Shown here: one piece after another, positions 7,634-16,357 of the stretch | How positions within the stretch are numbered: the first letter of the stretch is position 1 | Layout of the letters: every line of letters starts with the position of its first letter | Assembly (NCBI GenBank): GCA_944380405.1 | Contig: CALWHO010000014.1 | Coordinates: 1-64,000, forward strand | From: an uncultured Lachnospiraceae bacterium | GTDB taxonomy: Bacteria; Bacillota; Clostridia; Lachnospirales; Anaerotignaceae | Length of the DNA: 64,000 bases | Direction: 5' to 3' | The notes under the pieces: generated by a model | Told to the model about the DNA's origin: nothing | Database searches by the model: none | What the model saw: the letters and a program-made list of their open reading frames with translations, nothing else | Translations under genes and position numbers: made by a program

Positions 7634-8989
7634 TTATTCTACGTCACCGTATTTTTTATGTGCTGCAGAAATAATCTGAATAAACATTACAAGAGCTATT
7701 AATATAGACACAATATCGGCTACTGGCTGAGCAAATACTATACCATCAAGACCGAATAATTTATTAGCTATAATTACAACTGGAAGGAATACAAAACCCT
7801 GACGGCTTATTGAAAGTATAAGTGACTGTATTGCCTTACCCATTGCCTGGAATGAAAATGAGAATACGAACATAATACCAATAACAGGACCTGAAAGCAT
7901 AAGAACTTTAAGCATATTAGCACCATATTCAACAACCTGCTGGTCCTGAATGAATATTTTTACAATGCTGTCTGCACTGAAGAAATAGCAAATAGTAATA
8001 ACAGTACCTATTATTACGTTACAAAGCATTGAAAACTTCATAACGCCTTTAAGTCTTTTAATATTTTTACTGCCGTAACAATAACCAATAAGAGGCTGAA
8101 CACCCATACCAAGACCCATCTGTATAAATACAACAAGCATGTTAGCCTTCATAGCTACACCCATAGCAGCAACAGGGTTATTACCATAGCTTACAAGAAG
8201 GTTATTAAGTATTATGTTTGAAAAGCTCATAAGCACACTGTTAAGAGAAGCAGGTATACCTATTGAAACTACGTTTCTTACAATTCTTGATGTAATTTTA
8301 AGGTGATGTCTGTTTATTGAAAGTATTGTGTTACCTTTTTTGATATATATTATATAAAATACTGTTGAGCTGATGTTACCGATTATTGTAGCTATGGCAG
8401 CACCTGCAACACCCATGTTAAGAGAAAGTATCATAATTGGGTCAAGAACTATATTTACAATAGTACCTATCATCATACCTGTCATAGATACCTTTGCAGC
8501 ACCTTCTGCACGAACAATATTACCAAAAGCTGTTGAAATAACTATAAATACAGAACCAAGGGCAATATAAAAAAGATATTCCTTTGCAAAATCAAATGTA
8601 TTTGCATCTGCACCTATAAGTTTTAAAACTAAATTCATTGCCAAAAGGAAAAATACCATTACCACAAGACCTGCTGCTATGCCTATATAAAAACAAAAAG
8701 CAGATGTCTTTTTTACTTCTTCAAGCTTGCCTTCACCAAGGCTTCTTGATATGTAAGAGCTACCGCCTACACCGAATATATTACCAACTGCCATTATAAG
8801 TATAAATACTGGCATGGCAAGGGATACGGCTGCAACCTGATTTGGGTCACCTGTCTGACCTACGAAGAATGTATCAGCCATGTTATAAAATATTGTTACA
8901 AGCATACTAAGCATTGTTGGCAAAGCCAATGTAGCTACTGCCTTTGGTATAGGAGCATTTTCAAATATGTCCTTATTTTTGATACTCAT
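7634..8989 (-). CDS. MATE family efflux transporter
   Basis: A 451-residue polytopic protein with about twelve transmembrane segments and the MatE layout. The first helix contains LALPTMLSMLVTIFYNMADT, including the YNMADTFFVG motif common in the NorM/DinF-like bacterial group. It probably exports drugs or toxic metabolites. The start overlaps the end of the upstream marR-type gene by 17 bp, so the two are translationally coupled; a MarR repressor adjacent to an exporter suggests substrate-induced control. Confidence 0.92.
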   Translation of the reverse strand: MSIKNKDIFENAPIPKAVATLALPTMLSMLVTIFYNMADTFFVGQTGDPNQVAAVSLAMPVFILIMAVGNIFGVGGSSYISRSLGEGKLEEVKKTSAFCFYIGIAAGLVVMVFFLLAMNLVLKLIGADANTFDFAKEYLFYIALGSVFIVISTAFGNIVRAEGAAKVSMTGMMIGTIVNIVLDPIMILSLNMGVAGAAIATIIGNISSTVFYIIYIKKGNTILSINRHHLKITSRIVRNVVSIGIPASLNSVLMSFSNIILNNLLVSYGNNPVAAMGVAMKANMLVVFIQMGLGMGVQPLIGYCYGSKNIKRLKGVMKFSMLCNVIIGTVITICYFFSADSIVKIFIQDQQVVEYGANMLKVLMLSGPVIGIMFVFSFSFQAMGKAIQSLILSISRQGFVFLPVVIIANKLFGLDGIVFAQPVADIVSILIALVMFIQIISAAHKKYGDVE

Positions 8990-9422
8990 TTTCCATTACC
9001 TCCATACATATATTGTTTTTTACTTTACTTAATAAGTCATAAAGTGTTTCCTGTTCTTTTTCAGTCATGTTTTTTGTAATAAGCATATCCATATGCTTTT
9101 TTTGACCTTCCATAATGTTTTTAGCCTCATAAGACTTCTGTGTAAGGCGAATTACCCTGCATCTTTTATCACATTCATCTGGAAGATACTCTATAAAGCC
9201 TTTAGCATCCAGCCTTTGAAGTATGCCTATAAGAGTTGACCTTTGTATGTTCATTTTATTTTCCAACTTTTTAAAACTGCACTTTTCGTCTAAAAAAAGT
9301 TCATTTAGTACAGCCATCTGAGATATTGTTAAATCTTCTTTTTTAAGGTTGCTGTTAAGAAGTCTACATACGTTGTTATGTATTTGCTTTAACAAAAAAC
9401 CTACTGATTTTTCTTCATCCAT
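8973..9422 (-). CDS. MarR family transcriptional regulator
   Basis: A 149-residue winged-helix regulator of normal MarR length. The recognition region reads LTISQMAVLNELFLDE then NIQRSTLIGILQRLDAKGFIEYLPDE, with the wing followed by CRVIRLTQKS. The start is placed at the ATG encoding MDEEKSVG because TTTTGGAGGT lies immediately before it; a longer frame upstream lacks a ribosome site. It precedes and overlaps the MATE gene, so it probably represses its own operon and releases on ligand binding. It is divergent from dinB across a 180-bp gap. Confidence 0.88.
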   Translation of the reverse strand: MDEEKSVGFLLKQIHNNVCRLLNSNLKKEDLTISQMAVLNELFLDEKCSFKKLENKMNIQRSTLIGILQRLDAKGFIEYLPDECDKRCRVIRLTQKSYEAKNIMEGQKKHMDMLITKNMTEKEQETLYDLLSKVKNNICMEVMENEYQK

Positions 9423-9601
9423 TTTTACCTCCAAAAAGTATATACGTAGCGTGCTACATATTTTATCATCAATAAAATTTAATGTCAATATGAATATATT
9501 TATTTCATTAAATCGTCACATTTATTTTACATTGACTATTTTTAAATATGGAAATTAGCAATATATTCAATTAAAATATACATTAAGGAGGTGTTTTATA
9601 T

Positions 9602-10819
9602 ATGGAAAGAACAATACTCCACTGCGACTGCAACAACTTTTTCGCCTCTGTTGAGGAGCTTTTAGACCCAAGCCTTAAAGAAATTCCCATGGCTGTTGGC
9701 GGCGATGAAAAAAGCAGGCGAGGCATAATACTTGCCAAAAACGAAAAAGCCAAAAAATACGGCATTAAAACAGCAGAAACTATTTGGCAGGCAAAAAAGA
9801 AATGCCCATCCCTTAAGGTTGTGCCGCCGCACTTTAAAGAATATTCTGAAATTTCAAAAAAAATAAATAAAATATACGAAAGCTATACAGACCTTGTGGA
9901 GCCTTTCAGCATAGACGAAAGCTATCTTGACGTTACAGGCAGCCAAAGGCTTTTTGGCACAGGCAAGGAAATTGCCGACACATTAAGAAAACGCATAAAA
10001 AACGAAATAGGCATTACAATATCTGTAGGGGTGTCTTTTAACAAGGTATTTGCAAAGCTGGGCAGTGACTACAAAAAGCCAGATGCCACAACTGTTATAA
10101 CAAGGGAAAACTACAAGGAAATACTTTTTCCTCTTTCTGCCGACAATCTTATGTTTGTAGGTCACGCATCTTTTGAAGTACTTAAAAAATTAGGCATACA
10201 CACCATAGGCGATATTGCCACATGTCCAAGGGAAGTTTTGGAGCAAAAACTTGGAAAATCAGGCACTATGCTTTATATTTACGCCAATGGTCTTGATAAT
10301 GAGCCTGTAAAAAGCATTTACGAAAAGCATGAATCAAAATCCATAGGCAACAGCATGACTTTTTCAAGAAACATAACTTCAAAAGAAGACATACTTACTG
10401 CCGTATCTGCCATAAGCCAAATGGTTTCAAGGCGAATGAGGCACGAGGGCGTAAAGGGCAGCACAATACAAATAGGCATTAAATACAGCGACTTTAAATA
10501 TATATCAAGGCAGAAAACACTTATAAACCCAACAAACATATCAAAGGAAATAGAGGATAACGCCTTTGAGCTTATATGCGAAAACATGGCAAAAAATAAG
10601 CCTATACGCCTTTTAAGCATACAGCTTTCTTCTCTTACATCAGAAGACACATCACCTCACCAGATTTCACTTTTTGCCGAAGAAAAGACATACGAAAAAC
10701 AGGAAAAGCTTGATGAGGCACTGGACAAAATACGCCTTAAGTTTGGAAAAGATGCCGTTACAACAGGCAGCATAATGACAAACACAATGGGCATAAGACC
10801 ATACAACAAGGGGGAATAA
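9602..10819 (+). CDS. dinB: DNA polymerase IV (Y-family translesion polymerase)
   Basis: A 405-residue Y-family polymerase. The first catalytic aspartate is Asp9 (HCDCNNFF), and the palm motif SIDES supplies Asp105 and Glu106. The little-finger domain follows at about 235-345, then a C-terminal tail ending in MGIRPYNKGE. It performs error-prone bypass of damaged templates in the cytosol. The start ATG follows TTAAGGAGGTG. No obvious LexA box was recognised upstream. A CAT-like acetyltransferase starts 3 bp after its stop codon, so the two are expected to be co-expressed. Confidence 0.95.
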   Translation: MERTILHCDCNNFFASVEELLDPSLKEIPMAVGGDEKSRRGIILAKNEKAKKYGIKTAETIWQAKKKCPSLKVVPPHFKEYSEISKKINKIYESYTDLVEPFSIDESYLDVTGSQRLFGTGKEIADTLRKRIKNEIGITISVGVSFNKVFAKLGSDYKKPDATTVITRENYKEILFPLSADNLMFVGHASFEVLKKLGIHTIGDIATCPREVLEQKLGKSGTMLYIYANGLDNEPVKSIYEKHESKSIGNSMTFSRNITSKEDILTAVSAISQMVSRRMRHEGVKGSTIQIGIKYSDFKYISRQKTLINPTNISKEIEDNAFELICENMAKNKPIRLLSIQLSSLTSEDTSPHQISLFAEEKTYEKQEKLDEALDKIRLKFGKDAVTTGSIMTNTMGIRPYNKGE

Positions 10820-10822
10820 TTA

Positions 10823-11470
10823 ATGACAGCATATAAAAAAATTGATTTTGAAAACTGGGAAAGAAAAGACCATTTTTTATACTACACAGAAAAGCTTAAA
10901 GTAGGCTACAGCATGACTGTTAGTTTAGACGTTACAAACATAGTCAATAAATGCAAAGAAAACAAAATTAAATTTTACCCTGCATTTATATACTGTGTTT
11001 CCAGCGTAATAAACGAAACATATTATATGCGACTTTTTAAAAACAGTGAAAATGAGCTTTGTTACTGGGATTACGTCGTACCAAACTACACCATATTCCA
11101 TGATGACGACAAAACATTTTCTGACATGTGGACAGACTACTCACCTGATTTTAAAAAGTTTTATAATGACATGACAGAAGACATTAAAAAATACAGTGAC
11201 AAAAAAGGCGTTAAAATAAAAGATAATCAGCCGCCTAACTTCTACTGCATATCATGCGTGCCTTGGATTTCATTTACTGGCTACTGTCCATACACAGCAG
11301 GAGGAACTCCGTCACTTTTCCCAATAATAACATTTGGGAAATATACAAATGAAAATAACCGCATTTCAATGCCTTTTAATATCACCATTTCTCATGCAGC
11401 CTGTGACGGATACCACACAGGAAAGTTTTTTGAAGACGTACAGAAAAAAATAGACTCATTTGAGCCATAA
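10823..11470 (+). CDS. Chloramphenicol acetyltransferase-like protein (CAT fold)
   Basis: A 215-residue protein matching the trimeric CAT family in length and layout. The catalytic His191 lies in the family motif HxxxDG (SHAACDGYH, 191-198), and the C-terminal helix KFFEDVQKKI is typical. Classical enzymes have HHAVCDG; here the first His is Ser, while the catalytic His is kept. N-terminal YKKIDFENWERKDHF is also characteristic. It may transfer acetyl from acetyl-CoA to chloramphenicol or to an unknown substrate; many chromosomal clostridial members have not been shown to give resistance. It forms a tight pair with dinB. Confidence 0.88.
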   Translation: MTAYKKIDFENWERKDHFLYYTEKLKVGYSMTVSLDVTNIVNKCKENKIKFYPAFIYCVSSVINETYYMRLFKNSENELCYWDYVVPNYTIFHDDDKTFSDMWTDYSPDFKKFYNDMTEDIKKYSDKKGVKIKDNQPPNFYCISCVPWISFTGYCPYTAGGTPSLFPIITFGKYTNENNRISMPFNITISHAACDGYHTGKFFEDVQKKIDSFEP

Positions 11471-11474
11471 ACAA

Positions 11475-11514
11475 AAAAAGCCTTTCGCCAAAATTAATTG
11501 ACGAAAGGCTTTTT
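11475..11514. terminator. Bidirectional terminator between the CAT-like gene and ribU
   Basis: A 13-bp perfect stem AAAAAGCCTTTCG (11475-11487) with CGAAAGGCTTTTT (11502-11514). It has A- and T-runs on the outside so that it can stop transcription from both convergent genes. Confidence 0.93.
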
Positions 11515-11517
11515 ATA

Positions 11518-12117
11518 TTAGTGTGTACCCTTAATAATGTGGGATATTCTTTTGTAAATAAGGAATGTAAGTGCCGCATCAAGTATGCCTTTAAAAAATG
11601 TAAACGGCATATTAAACACCACAAGACATTCCAAAAGTCCATTTACAGAAGGCACTATAGCCTGATACATGCTTATTATGGCATCTATCGGCATAATTTT
11701 TGCATATATAGGATATGTAACAAAATAGTTTATAGGCACGCTTAAAACAGCCATTATTACTGCACCTAATATACTGCCCAAAAGAGCACCCTGCCTTGTT
11801 TTAAGCCTTTTATAAATAACACCTGCCGGAAATACAAAACATGCACCCAAAACAAAGTTTGAAAATTCACCTACACCGCCTGTTGTTGTTCTGAAAAGGT
11901 TTATAAGATTTTTAATTAAGCACACAGCTACGCCAGAAACAGGTCCAAGGCTAAATGAAGCTACAAGAGCCGGAAGCTCTGAAACATCAAGCTTTATAAA
12001 TGCAGGCATAATTGGTATGCTGAAATCCACAAACATAAGTATGGCAGATATAGCAGAAAGCATTGCTGTAACAACAATTTTTCTTGTACTGCCCATACCG
12101 CTTGTTGTATTAATCAT
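11518..12117 (-). CDS. ribU: ECF transporter S component, riboflavin-type (RibU)
   Basis: A 199-residue hydrophobic protein with about six transmembrane helices. It shows RibU-like stretches PAFIKLDVSELPALVASF, GVGEFSNFVLGACFVFPAG and NYFVTYPIYAKI. RibU binds riboflavin and docks with the shared EcfA/EcfA'/EcfT energising module, which is not encoded in this window. Only about 70 bp separate its start from the upstream gene, and no FMN riboswitch was recognised there. The substrate call rests on motif similarity to RibU and could be another flavin-like compound. Confidence 0.82.
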   Translation of the reverse strand: MINTTSGMGSTRKIVVTAMLSAISAILMFVDFSIPIMPAFIKLDVSELPALVASFSLGPVSGVAVCLIKNLINLFRTTTGGVGEFSNFVLGACFVFPAGVIYKRLKTRQGALLGSILGAVIMAVLSVPINYFVTYPIYAKIMPIDAIISMYQAIVPSVNGLLECLVVFNMPFTFFKGILDAALTFLIYKRISHIIKGTH

Positions 12118-12187
12118 TTATATTCACACTCCTTTTTAATTGCTCACAGTTGATAATACAATTAAATGGATATTTTGTAAATATATT

Positions 12188-14221
12188 TTAATACTCAAAA
12201 AAGTCTTCAGGCATATTTTCGTTATCAAAAAGGTTATTATACTGGAGATATTCATACTCCTCTATAAGGTCTTTATACTTCTGGTCAAGGTCATCTGTAT
12301 ATTCATACTCGAAATACTCGCCCTCTTTTGTTTTATATCCAACTCTGTTTATAATAGGCAGTTCTTCCTTTAAGTCATAAAGGAATGTCTGATACTCTGT
12401 AAAAGGAATACCTGCTCTTTCAAGAACCTCTAAAAGAAGATAGTTAAGGCTTATTTCAACATTTTCCTCAGATGGCATTTCATAATTTGTCCATATGAAA
12501 AACGGTGTTTCATACTGTGTCATAACCTCTTCTGCTGTTCTTGAGTCAAGCTCTTTTCCATAAAGATCTGCATAAAAATCATTTGGAAGTGGTGGCTGGT
12601 GGTCACCAAAAAATACTATCATTGTTTTTTCATCAAGGGCTGAATAATAATCTATAAGCTCTCTTAAAGCGTTATCACTGGCTCTTACAAGAGAAAGATA
12701 CTGATTTACCTGTGATGTATAACTCTTGTTATCAAACTTACCCTCTGCATAAACAGGGTCTTCTATATTATTCCATACTGTTGTATAGCCAGCATGATTT
12801 TGCATAGTTACATTAAACATAAAAAGAGGCCCATCAGTTTCTTCTGTTACTTTATAAATTTCTTTATAGTCGCTGGAGTCGCTTATATATGTTCTTAATA
12901 TTTCGCTTTGGCTCATGTCGTCTCTGAATATTTTCTGGTCAAAGCCCATAAATTCATAAACAAGAGGTCTGTTCCAGCCAGAAGCTATATATGGATGAAA
13001 TGCAACTGTTTCATATTCCAGTTCATTAAACTGGTCTACAACAGAAGGTGTATTTTCGTTAAAATACAGCTGATAAGCAACTGTGCTTTGAGGCAGGAAT
13101 GTAAGAGTATTGCCTGTTAAAAACTCAAACTCTGAGTTTGCAGTACCGCCGCCTGCTATTGAAACATATGTATAACCCTTTACTGTATTATCCTTAAGTG
13201 AATGATAAAAAGGTGTTGGATCTTCAGAGCTTTCAAAGCTGTCATATACAGTAAAGTCTGTAAATGACTCGTTCATAATTACAATTACGTTTTCAGGTCT
13301 TTGGGCTGCTGCTGCAACAGGAGCAGTTCCACTATCCTCAACATTTTCGGCTATATCGTCTACTTCTTCAAGTGTATAGCCTTCCGGGTCTTTAACAATT
13401 GAATACTTGGCAGCTGCTGTAAAGTTAAGCAAAAAGCCGTTTGCCTGTGTTTTCCACTGCTGAGCATATATACCAATTGTGCTGAGCATATTTGTATGGA
13501 AAAATACAAACACATAGCACACACACAAAGCACCTATTGATAATGCCATTTTTTTATTTATATTGTCTTTTTTAAATTCTTTGCACCAGAAAACATGGTA
13601 AAATAAAACAAGAAGCACCAGAATAAATACATACTGTATCTGTTCATCAGGCACCATATTTACATTACCTATTACGTTTACTGCTGTGCCTGTTGAAAAT
13701 ATGTCACATGGGAAAAGTACAGTACCTCTTAACACAAGCACATAGTGGTTTGCAGCACCTATAAGGGCACTTATAAACACACAAACCATAGCTGCTGGTG
13801 TTTTTCTTCTTATGATTACATAGCATACAAAAAGCAGCATACTGTACCACACCATATTAAGTATAAATTGCACCAATGTAAGGTCTTCAACTATTTTGTT
13901 ACCGTTTAAAATTTCAACAAAATAAAACCCTACCAAAGGCGATATGGCAAAAAATACCCTTCTTATAATAAGAGATATTTTTTTATCTTCCTTAAGCCTT
14001 ATGGCACAAGGCACAAAAAACAGTATAGAAAGTGCTAAACTTATATGTGCTTCCTTCTCCAGATGTACATAAGAAATTATAAAACATAATACGGCAGCAA
14101 AAGCACCTATTAAAATACCTTTCTTATTTACATAAAAAGTATTTCTGGACGCTTTTTCTTCCAGAATTTCTTCTGAAGGAAGTGAACTATTATTTTCATA
14201 TTCCATGTTACGGGTATCCAT
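12188..14221 (-). CDS. LTA synthase family membrane sulfatase-fold protein
   Basis: A 677-residue membrane protein: about five N-terminal transmembrane helices (roughly 36-245), then an extracellular alkaline-phosphatase/sulfatase domain. Metal and catalytic residues typical of LtaS-like phosphoglycerol transferases are visible: Glu318 in VIMNESFTD, Thr360 in GGGTANSEFEF as nucleophile, and Asp-His in FFGDHQPPL. Such enzymes transfer glycerol-phosphate from phosphatidylglycerol onto lipoteichoic acid or glycolipids, or modify other glycans. It is a stand-alone gene divergent from the AEC permease; whether it is the primary LTA synthase or a paralogue is not clear. Confidence 0.87.
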   Translation of the reverse strand: MDTRNMEYENNSSLPSEEILEEKASRNTFYVNKKGILIGAFAAVLCFIISYVHLEKEAHISLALSILFFVPCAIRLKEDKKISLIIRRVFFAISPLVGFYFVEILNGNKIVEDLTLVQFILNMVWYSMLLFVCYVIIRRKTPAAMVCVFISALIGAANHYVLVLRGTVLFPCDIFSTGTAVNVIGNVNMVPDEQIQYVFILVLLVLFYHVFWCKEFKKDNINKKMALSIGALCVCYVFVFFHTNMLSTIGIYAQQWKTQANGFLLNFTAAAKYSIVKDPEGYTLEEVDDIAENVEDSGTAPVAAAAQRPENVIVIMNESFTDFTVYDSFESSEDPTPFYHSLKDNTVKGYTYVSIAGGGTANSEFEFLTGNTLTFLPQSTVAYQLYFNENTPSVVDQFNELEYETVAFHPYIASGWNRPLVYEFMGFDQKIFRDDMSQSEILRTYISDSSDYKEIYKVTEETDGPLFMFNVTMQNHAGYTTVWNNIEDPVYAEGKFDNKSYTSQVNQYLSLVRASDNALRELIDYYSALDEKTMIVFFGDHQPPLPNDFYADLYGKELDSRTAEEVMTQYETPFFIWTNYEMPSEENVEISLNYLLLEVLERAGIPFTEYQTFLYDLKEELPIINRVGYKTKEGEYFEYEYTDDLDQKYKDLIEEYEYLQYNNLFDNENMPEDFFEY

Positions 14222-14384
14222 AAAAACGCCTCTTTTTCAAAAAATTATACTTATTTTAATATCAAAAAATGCTTTTGTAAATACAATTAAAAAATTTTTA
14301 ATTTATTATTGTATATTAATTTTTAATATTATAATATTACATAAAGCGTCAAAAATACATACCTTTTTTGGAGGAAAAATAAAA

Positions 14385-15323
14385 TTGGAAAACTTTATAA
14401 TTTGTGTCAATGCTGTTGCTCCTCTTGCAGGATACATAATAATAGGAATACTTATAAGCCACTTTAAATTAGCAGAAGAAGAAGTACTTTCAAAAATGAA
14501 TAATCTTCTTTTTAAAGTCTTTTTCCCTGTTGTTATGTTTTCAAACATATATAAAACTGACTTTACACAGTCAGCGGACAAAGGTCTTATTTTATTTTGT
14601 CTTACCTTTATAATATCACTTGTTGTTATACTTTCATTAATAGTCCCAAAAATAATAAAAACTCCTACTACATGTGGTTCTTTCATACAGTGCTGTTACA
14701 GAAGCAATCTTATACTTTTTGGCATACCACTTACAGCGTCAATATTTTCTGCTGACAAAACAGGGGCAATGAGCGTTGTATGTTCTTTTGTTGTACCTCT
14801 TTATAATGTTTTGGCAGTTATAGTTCTTGAAACATTTAGAGGCGAAAAGCCATCACCAAATGTTATATTTAAAAACATAATTAAAAACCCACTTATACAT
14901 GGTGCTGTTATAGGTGCAATTTATAACTTACTTAAACTTCCTGCACCTACATTTTTACAGACTATGGTTTCAAACGTGTCATCTGGCACAACTGTTTTTG
15001 CCCTTATTATATTAGGCGCATCCCTTAAATTTTCATCTCTTAAATCAAACTTTAAATATATTATTTCCGGCATAGCTGCAAGGCTTATTATAGTTCCTGT
15101 TATTGCAACTTCAATAGCATATTTAATTGGCTTTAGAGATATGCAGATATTTGTTGTGCTTATTGTAACTTCAACACCTGTTGCTGCCTCTGCATATACC
15201 ATGGCTTACACAATGGAAAGCGACCATGTACTTACAGCCCAGTATGTAGCATTAAGCACTGTATTTTCTGTTTTCACAATATTTGGTTTTTTGATGACAT
15301 TTATGACACTTGGTTTATTTTAA
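14385..15323 (+). CDS. AEC family permease (auxin-efflux-carrier-type)
   Basis: A 312-residue protein of about ten transmembrane helices with the Mem_trans/AEC fold: N-terminal VAPLAGYIIIGILISHF, and near the C-terminus VTSTPVAASAYTMAYTM, a motif typical of the family. The start is taken as TTG at 14385 because GGAGG lies ten bases upstream; longer upstream frames have no ribosome site. AEC proteins in anaerobes often carry malate, lactate or other carboxylates; the substrate here is unknown. It is divergent from the LTA-synthase-like gene and convergent with the candidate RNA at 15329-15577. Confidence 0.88.
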   Translation: MENFIICVNAVAPLAGYIIIGILISHFKLAEEEVLSKMNNLLFKVFFPVVMFSNIYKTDFTQSADKGLILFCLTFIISLVVILSLIVPKIIKTPTTCGSFIQCCYRSNLILFGIPLTASIFSADKTGAMSVVCSFVVPLYNVLAVIVLETFRGEKPSPNVIFKNIIKNPLIHGAVIGAIYNLLKLPAPTFLQTMVSNVSSGTTVFALIILGASLKFSSLKSNFKYIISGIAARLIIVPVIATSIAYLIGFRDMQIFVVLIVTSTPVAASAYTMAYTMESDHVLTAQYVALSTVFSVFTIFGFLMTFMTLGLF

Positions 15324-15328
15324 AGACA

Positions 15329-15577
15329 AAAAAATAAAGACCCACCTCCGACAACAAGGTCGAAAACAAGTCCTTATATCCTTCGCTTAAGACAACTTTA
15401 TTTAAGGCATGCTTTTTTGTATCTCTGCTAAAAATTATTTATATGGGGAGTAAATTTAAAAGCAGTAATCTAAAGGTGGTTATTTTTTAATACATGCCAC
15501 ATGCAAAAAAAATATAAATCAAGGAAAAACTTTAATTTGCATTACCTTAAATACCAACACTTTCTCAAGCACCATGA
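15329..15577 (-). ncRNA. Candidate structured non-coding RNA (about 250 nt), identity unresolved
   Basis: A perfect sigma-A promoter fires into this gene-free interval, and the transcript would end at GGTGGGTC followed by TTTATTTTTTT (15329-15341). Long-range pairings nest: 15565-15571 with 15386-15392 (7 bp, one wobble), and 15546-15554 with 15400-15408 (9 bp, perfect). Inside are hairpins 15502-15508/15537-15543 (7 bp) and 15426-15430/15462-15466. A further 6-bp match, 15475-15480 with 15343-15348, would form a pseudoknot or alternative fold. Length and long-range closure resemble 6S RNA, but I could not match conserved 6S positions; SRP RNA, tmRNA and RNase P signatures are absent. Confidence 0.5.
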
Positions 15578-15583
15578 GCTAGA

Positions 15584-15612
15584 TTATAATATATCACTTG
15601 TTCAGTGTCAAT
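15584..15612 (-). promoter_or_regulatory. Consensus sigma-A promoter for the candidate RNA
   Basis: On the minus strand TTGACA (15612-15607) is separated by exactly 17 bp from TATAAT (15589-15584), a full consensus match. The predicted start is near 15577. No coding sequence follows before the AEC gene's 3' end, so the promoter most likely serves an RNA. An inverted repeat TTGTTCA (15599-15605) with TGAACAA (15621-15627) overlaps the -35 side and could be an operator. Confidence 0.85.
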
Positions 15613-15648
15613 AGGTTGATGAACAAATAATTATGTATTTTTTTACAA

Positions 15649-16341
15649 TCATTTTTTCTCTACTCTTTCTGTCATAAGGCTTAAAGCATGTACCATATGA
15701 AGACGCATAGCTGCCTTTGCTCCTTCTGCATCACGCCTTTTCATAAAGTCCATTATAAGGCGGTGGTCACGTATAGTTTCTGTACGTAATTCCTCAAAAG
15801 AGCTTGTAACAGTTACTGCCTTATCCATGTCCTTTATTAGTATTGGCATTATTTTATTTATATATTCATTATGAGTAGCTTTTGCTATTGCTTTATGAAA
15901 TTCCTTTTCTTCATTTTGCCTGTCTTCATTGGAATAAAGCTTTTCTTCAAGCCTTTCGCCTATTTCAAGTATGTAGTTTATTTCTTTTTCTGTGCCTCTT
16001 TTTGTGGCAAGAAAAGCCGCCTCTGGCTCTATGGCTATTCTAAGCTCATATAAATCCCTTACACTTGATTCTATTTCCGGGTCAAAAAGTACACTTTCAT
16101 CACTGTCTATTTTGTTTGGGTCAAAGTCAGATCTTACAAAAGTACCCTTACCCCTTTGTATCTCCAAAACACCTCTTGTAACAAGTATTCTTACTGCCAT
16201 TCTAAGTGTTGCCCTGTTTACATTAAGCTCCTTTGAAAGATCTATTTCGTTTGGAAGCTTACTGCCAGGCTGAAACCTTTTGCCTGACGCTATAATGGCA
16301 TACAAATCATCGCTTATCATTTCCGAAAGTGCCTTTGGCAT
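15649..16341 (-). CDS. GntR family regulator, FadR/FCD subfamily
   Basis: A 230-residue regulator with an N-terminal winged helix (about 5-72, including NRATLRMAVRILVTRGVLE) and a C-terminal helical FCD ligand domain (about 95-225; EEKEFHKAIAKATHN, then RDHRLIMDF and MRLHMVHAL). FCD members usually sense carboxylic acids such as lactate, pyruvate or gluconate and bind TGGT-N-ACCA palindromes. A matching site lies before the lactate operon at 7114-7124, so this is a candidate lactate regulator (inference). It is last in a long minus-strand gene run, 16 bp after holA, whose product is unrelated. Confidence 0.88.
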   Translation of the reverse strand: MPKALSEMISDDLYAIIASGKRFQPGSKLPNEIDLSKELNVNRATLRMAVRILVTRGVLEIQRGKGTFVRSDFDPNKIDSDESVLFDPEIESSVRDLYELRIAIEPEAAFLATKRGTEKEINYILEIGERLEEKLYSNEDRQNEEKEFHKAIAKATHNEYINKIMPILIKDMDKAVTVTSSFEELRTETIRDHRLIMDFMKRRDAEGAKAAMRLHMVHALSLMTERVEKK

Positions 16342-16357
16342 ATAAAAACTCCCTTCA

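Noticed and set aside
12118-12187. Possible FMN riboswitch before ribU
   Set aside because: Only 70 bp are available and none of the conserved FMN aptamer blocks are present.
15329-15577. Calling the candidate RNA as tmRNA, SRP RNA or RNase P RNA
   Set aside because: The SRP apical motif, the tmRNA tag/tRNA-like ends and the RNase P GAGGAAAGUCC core are all missing.
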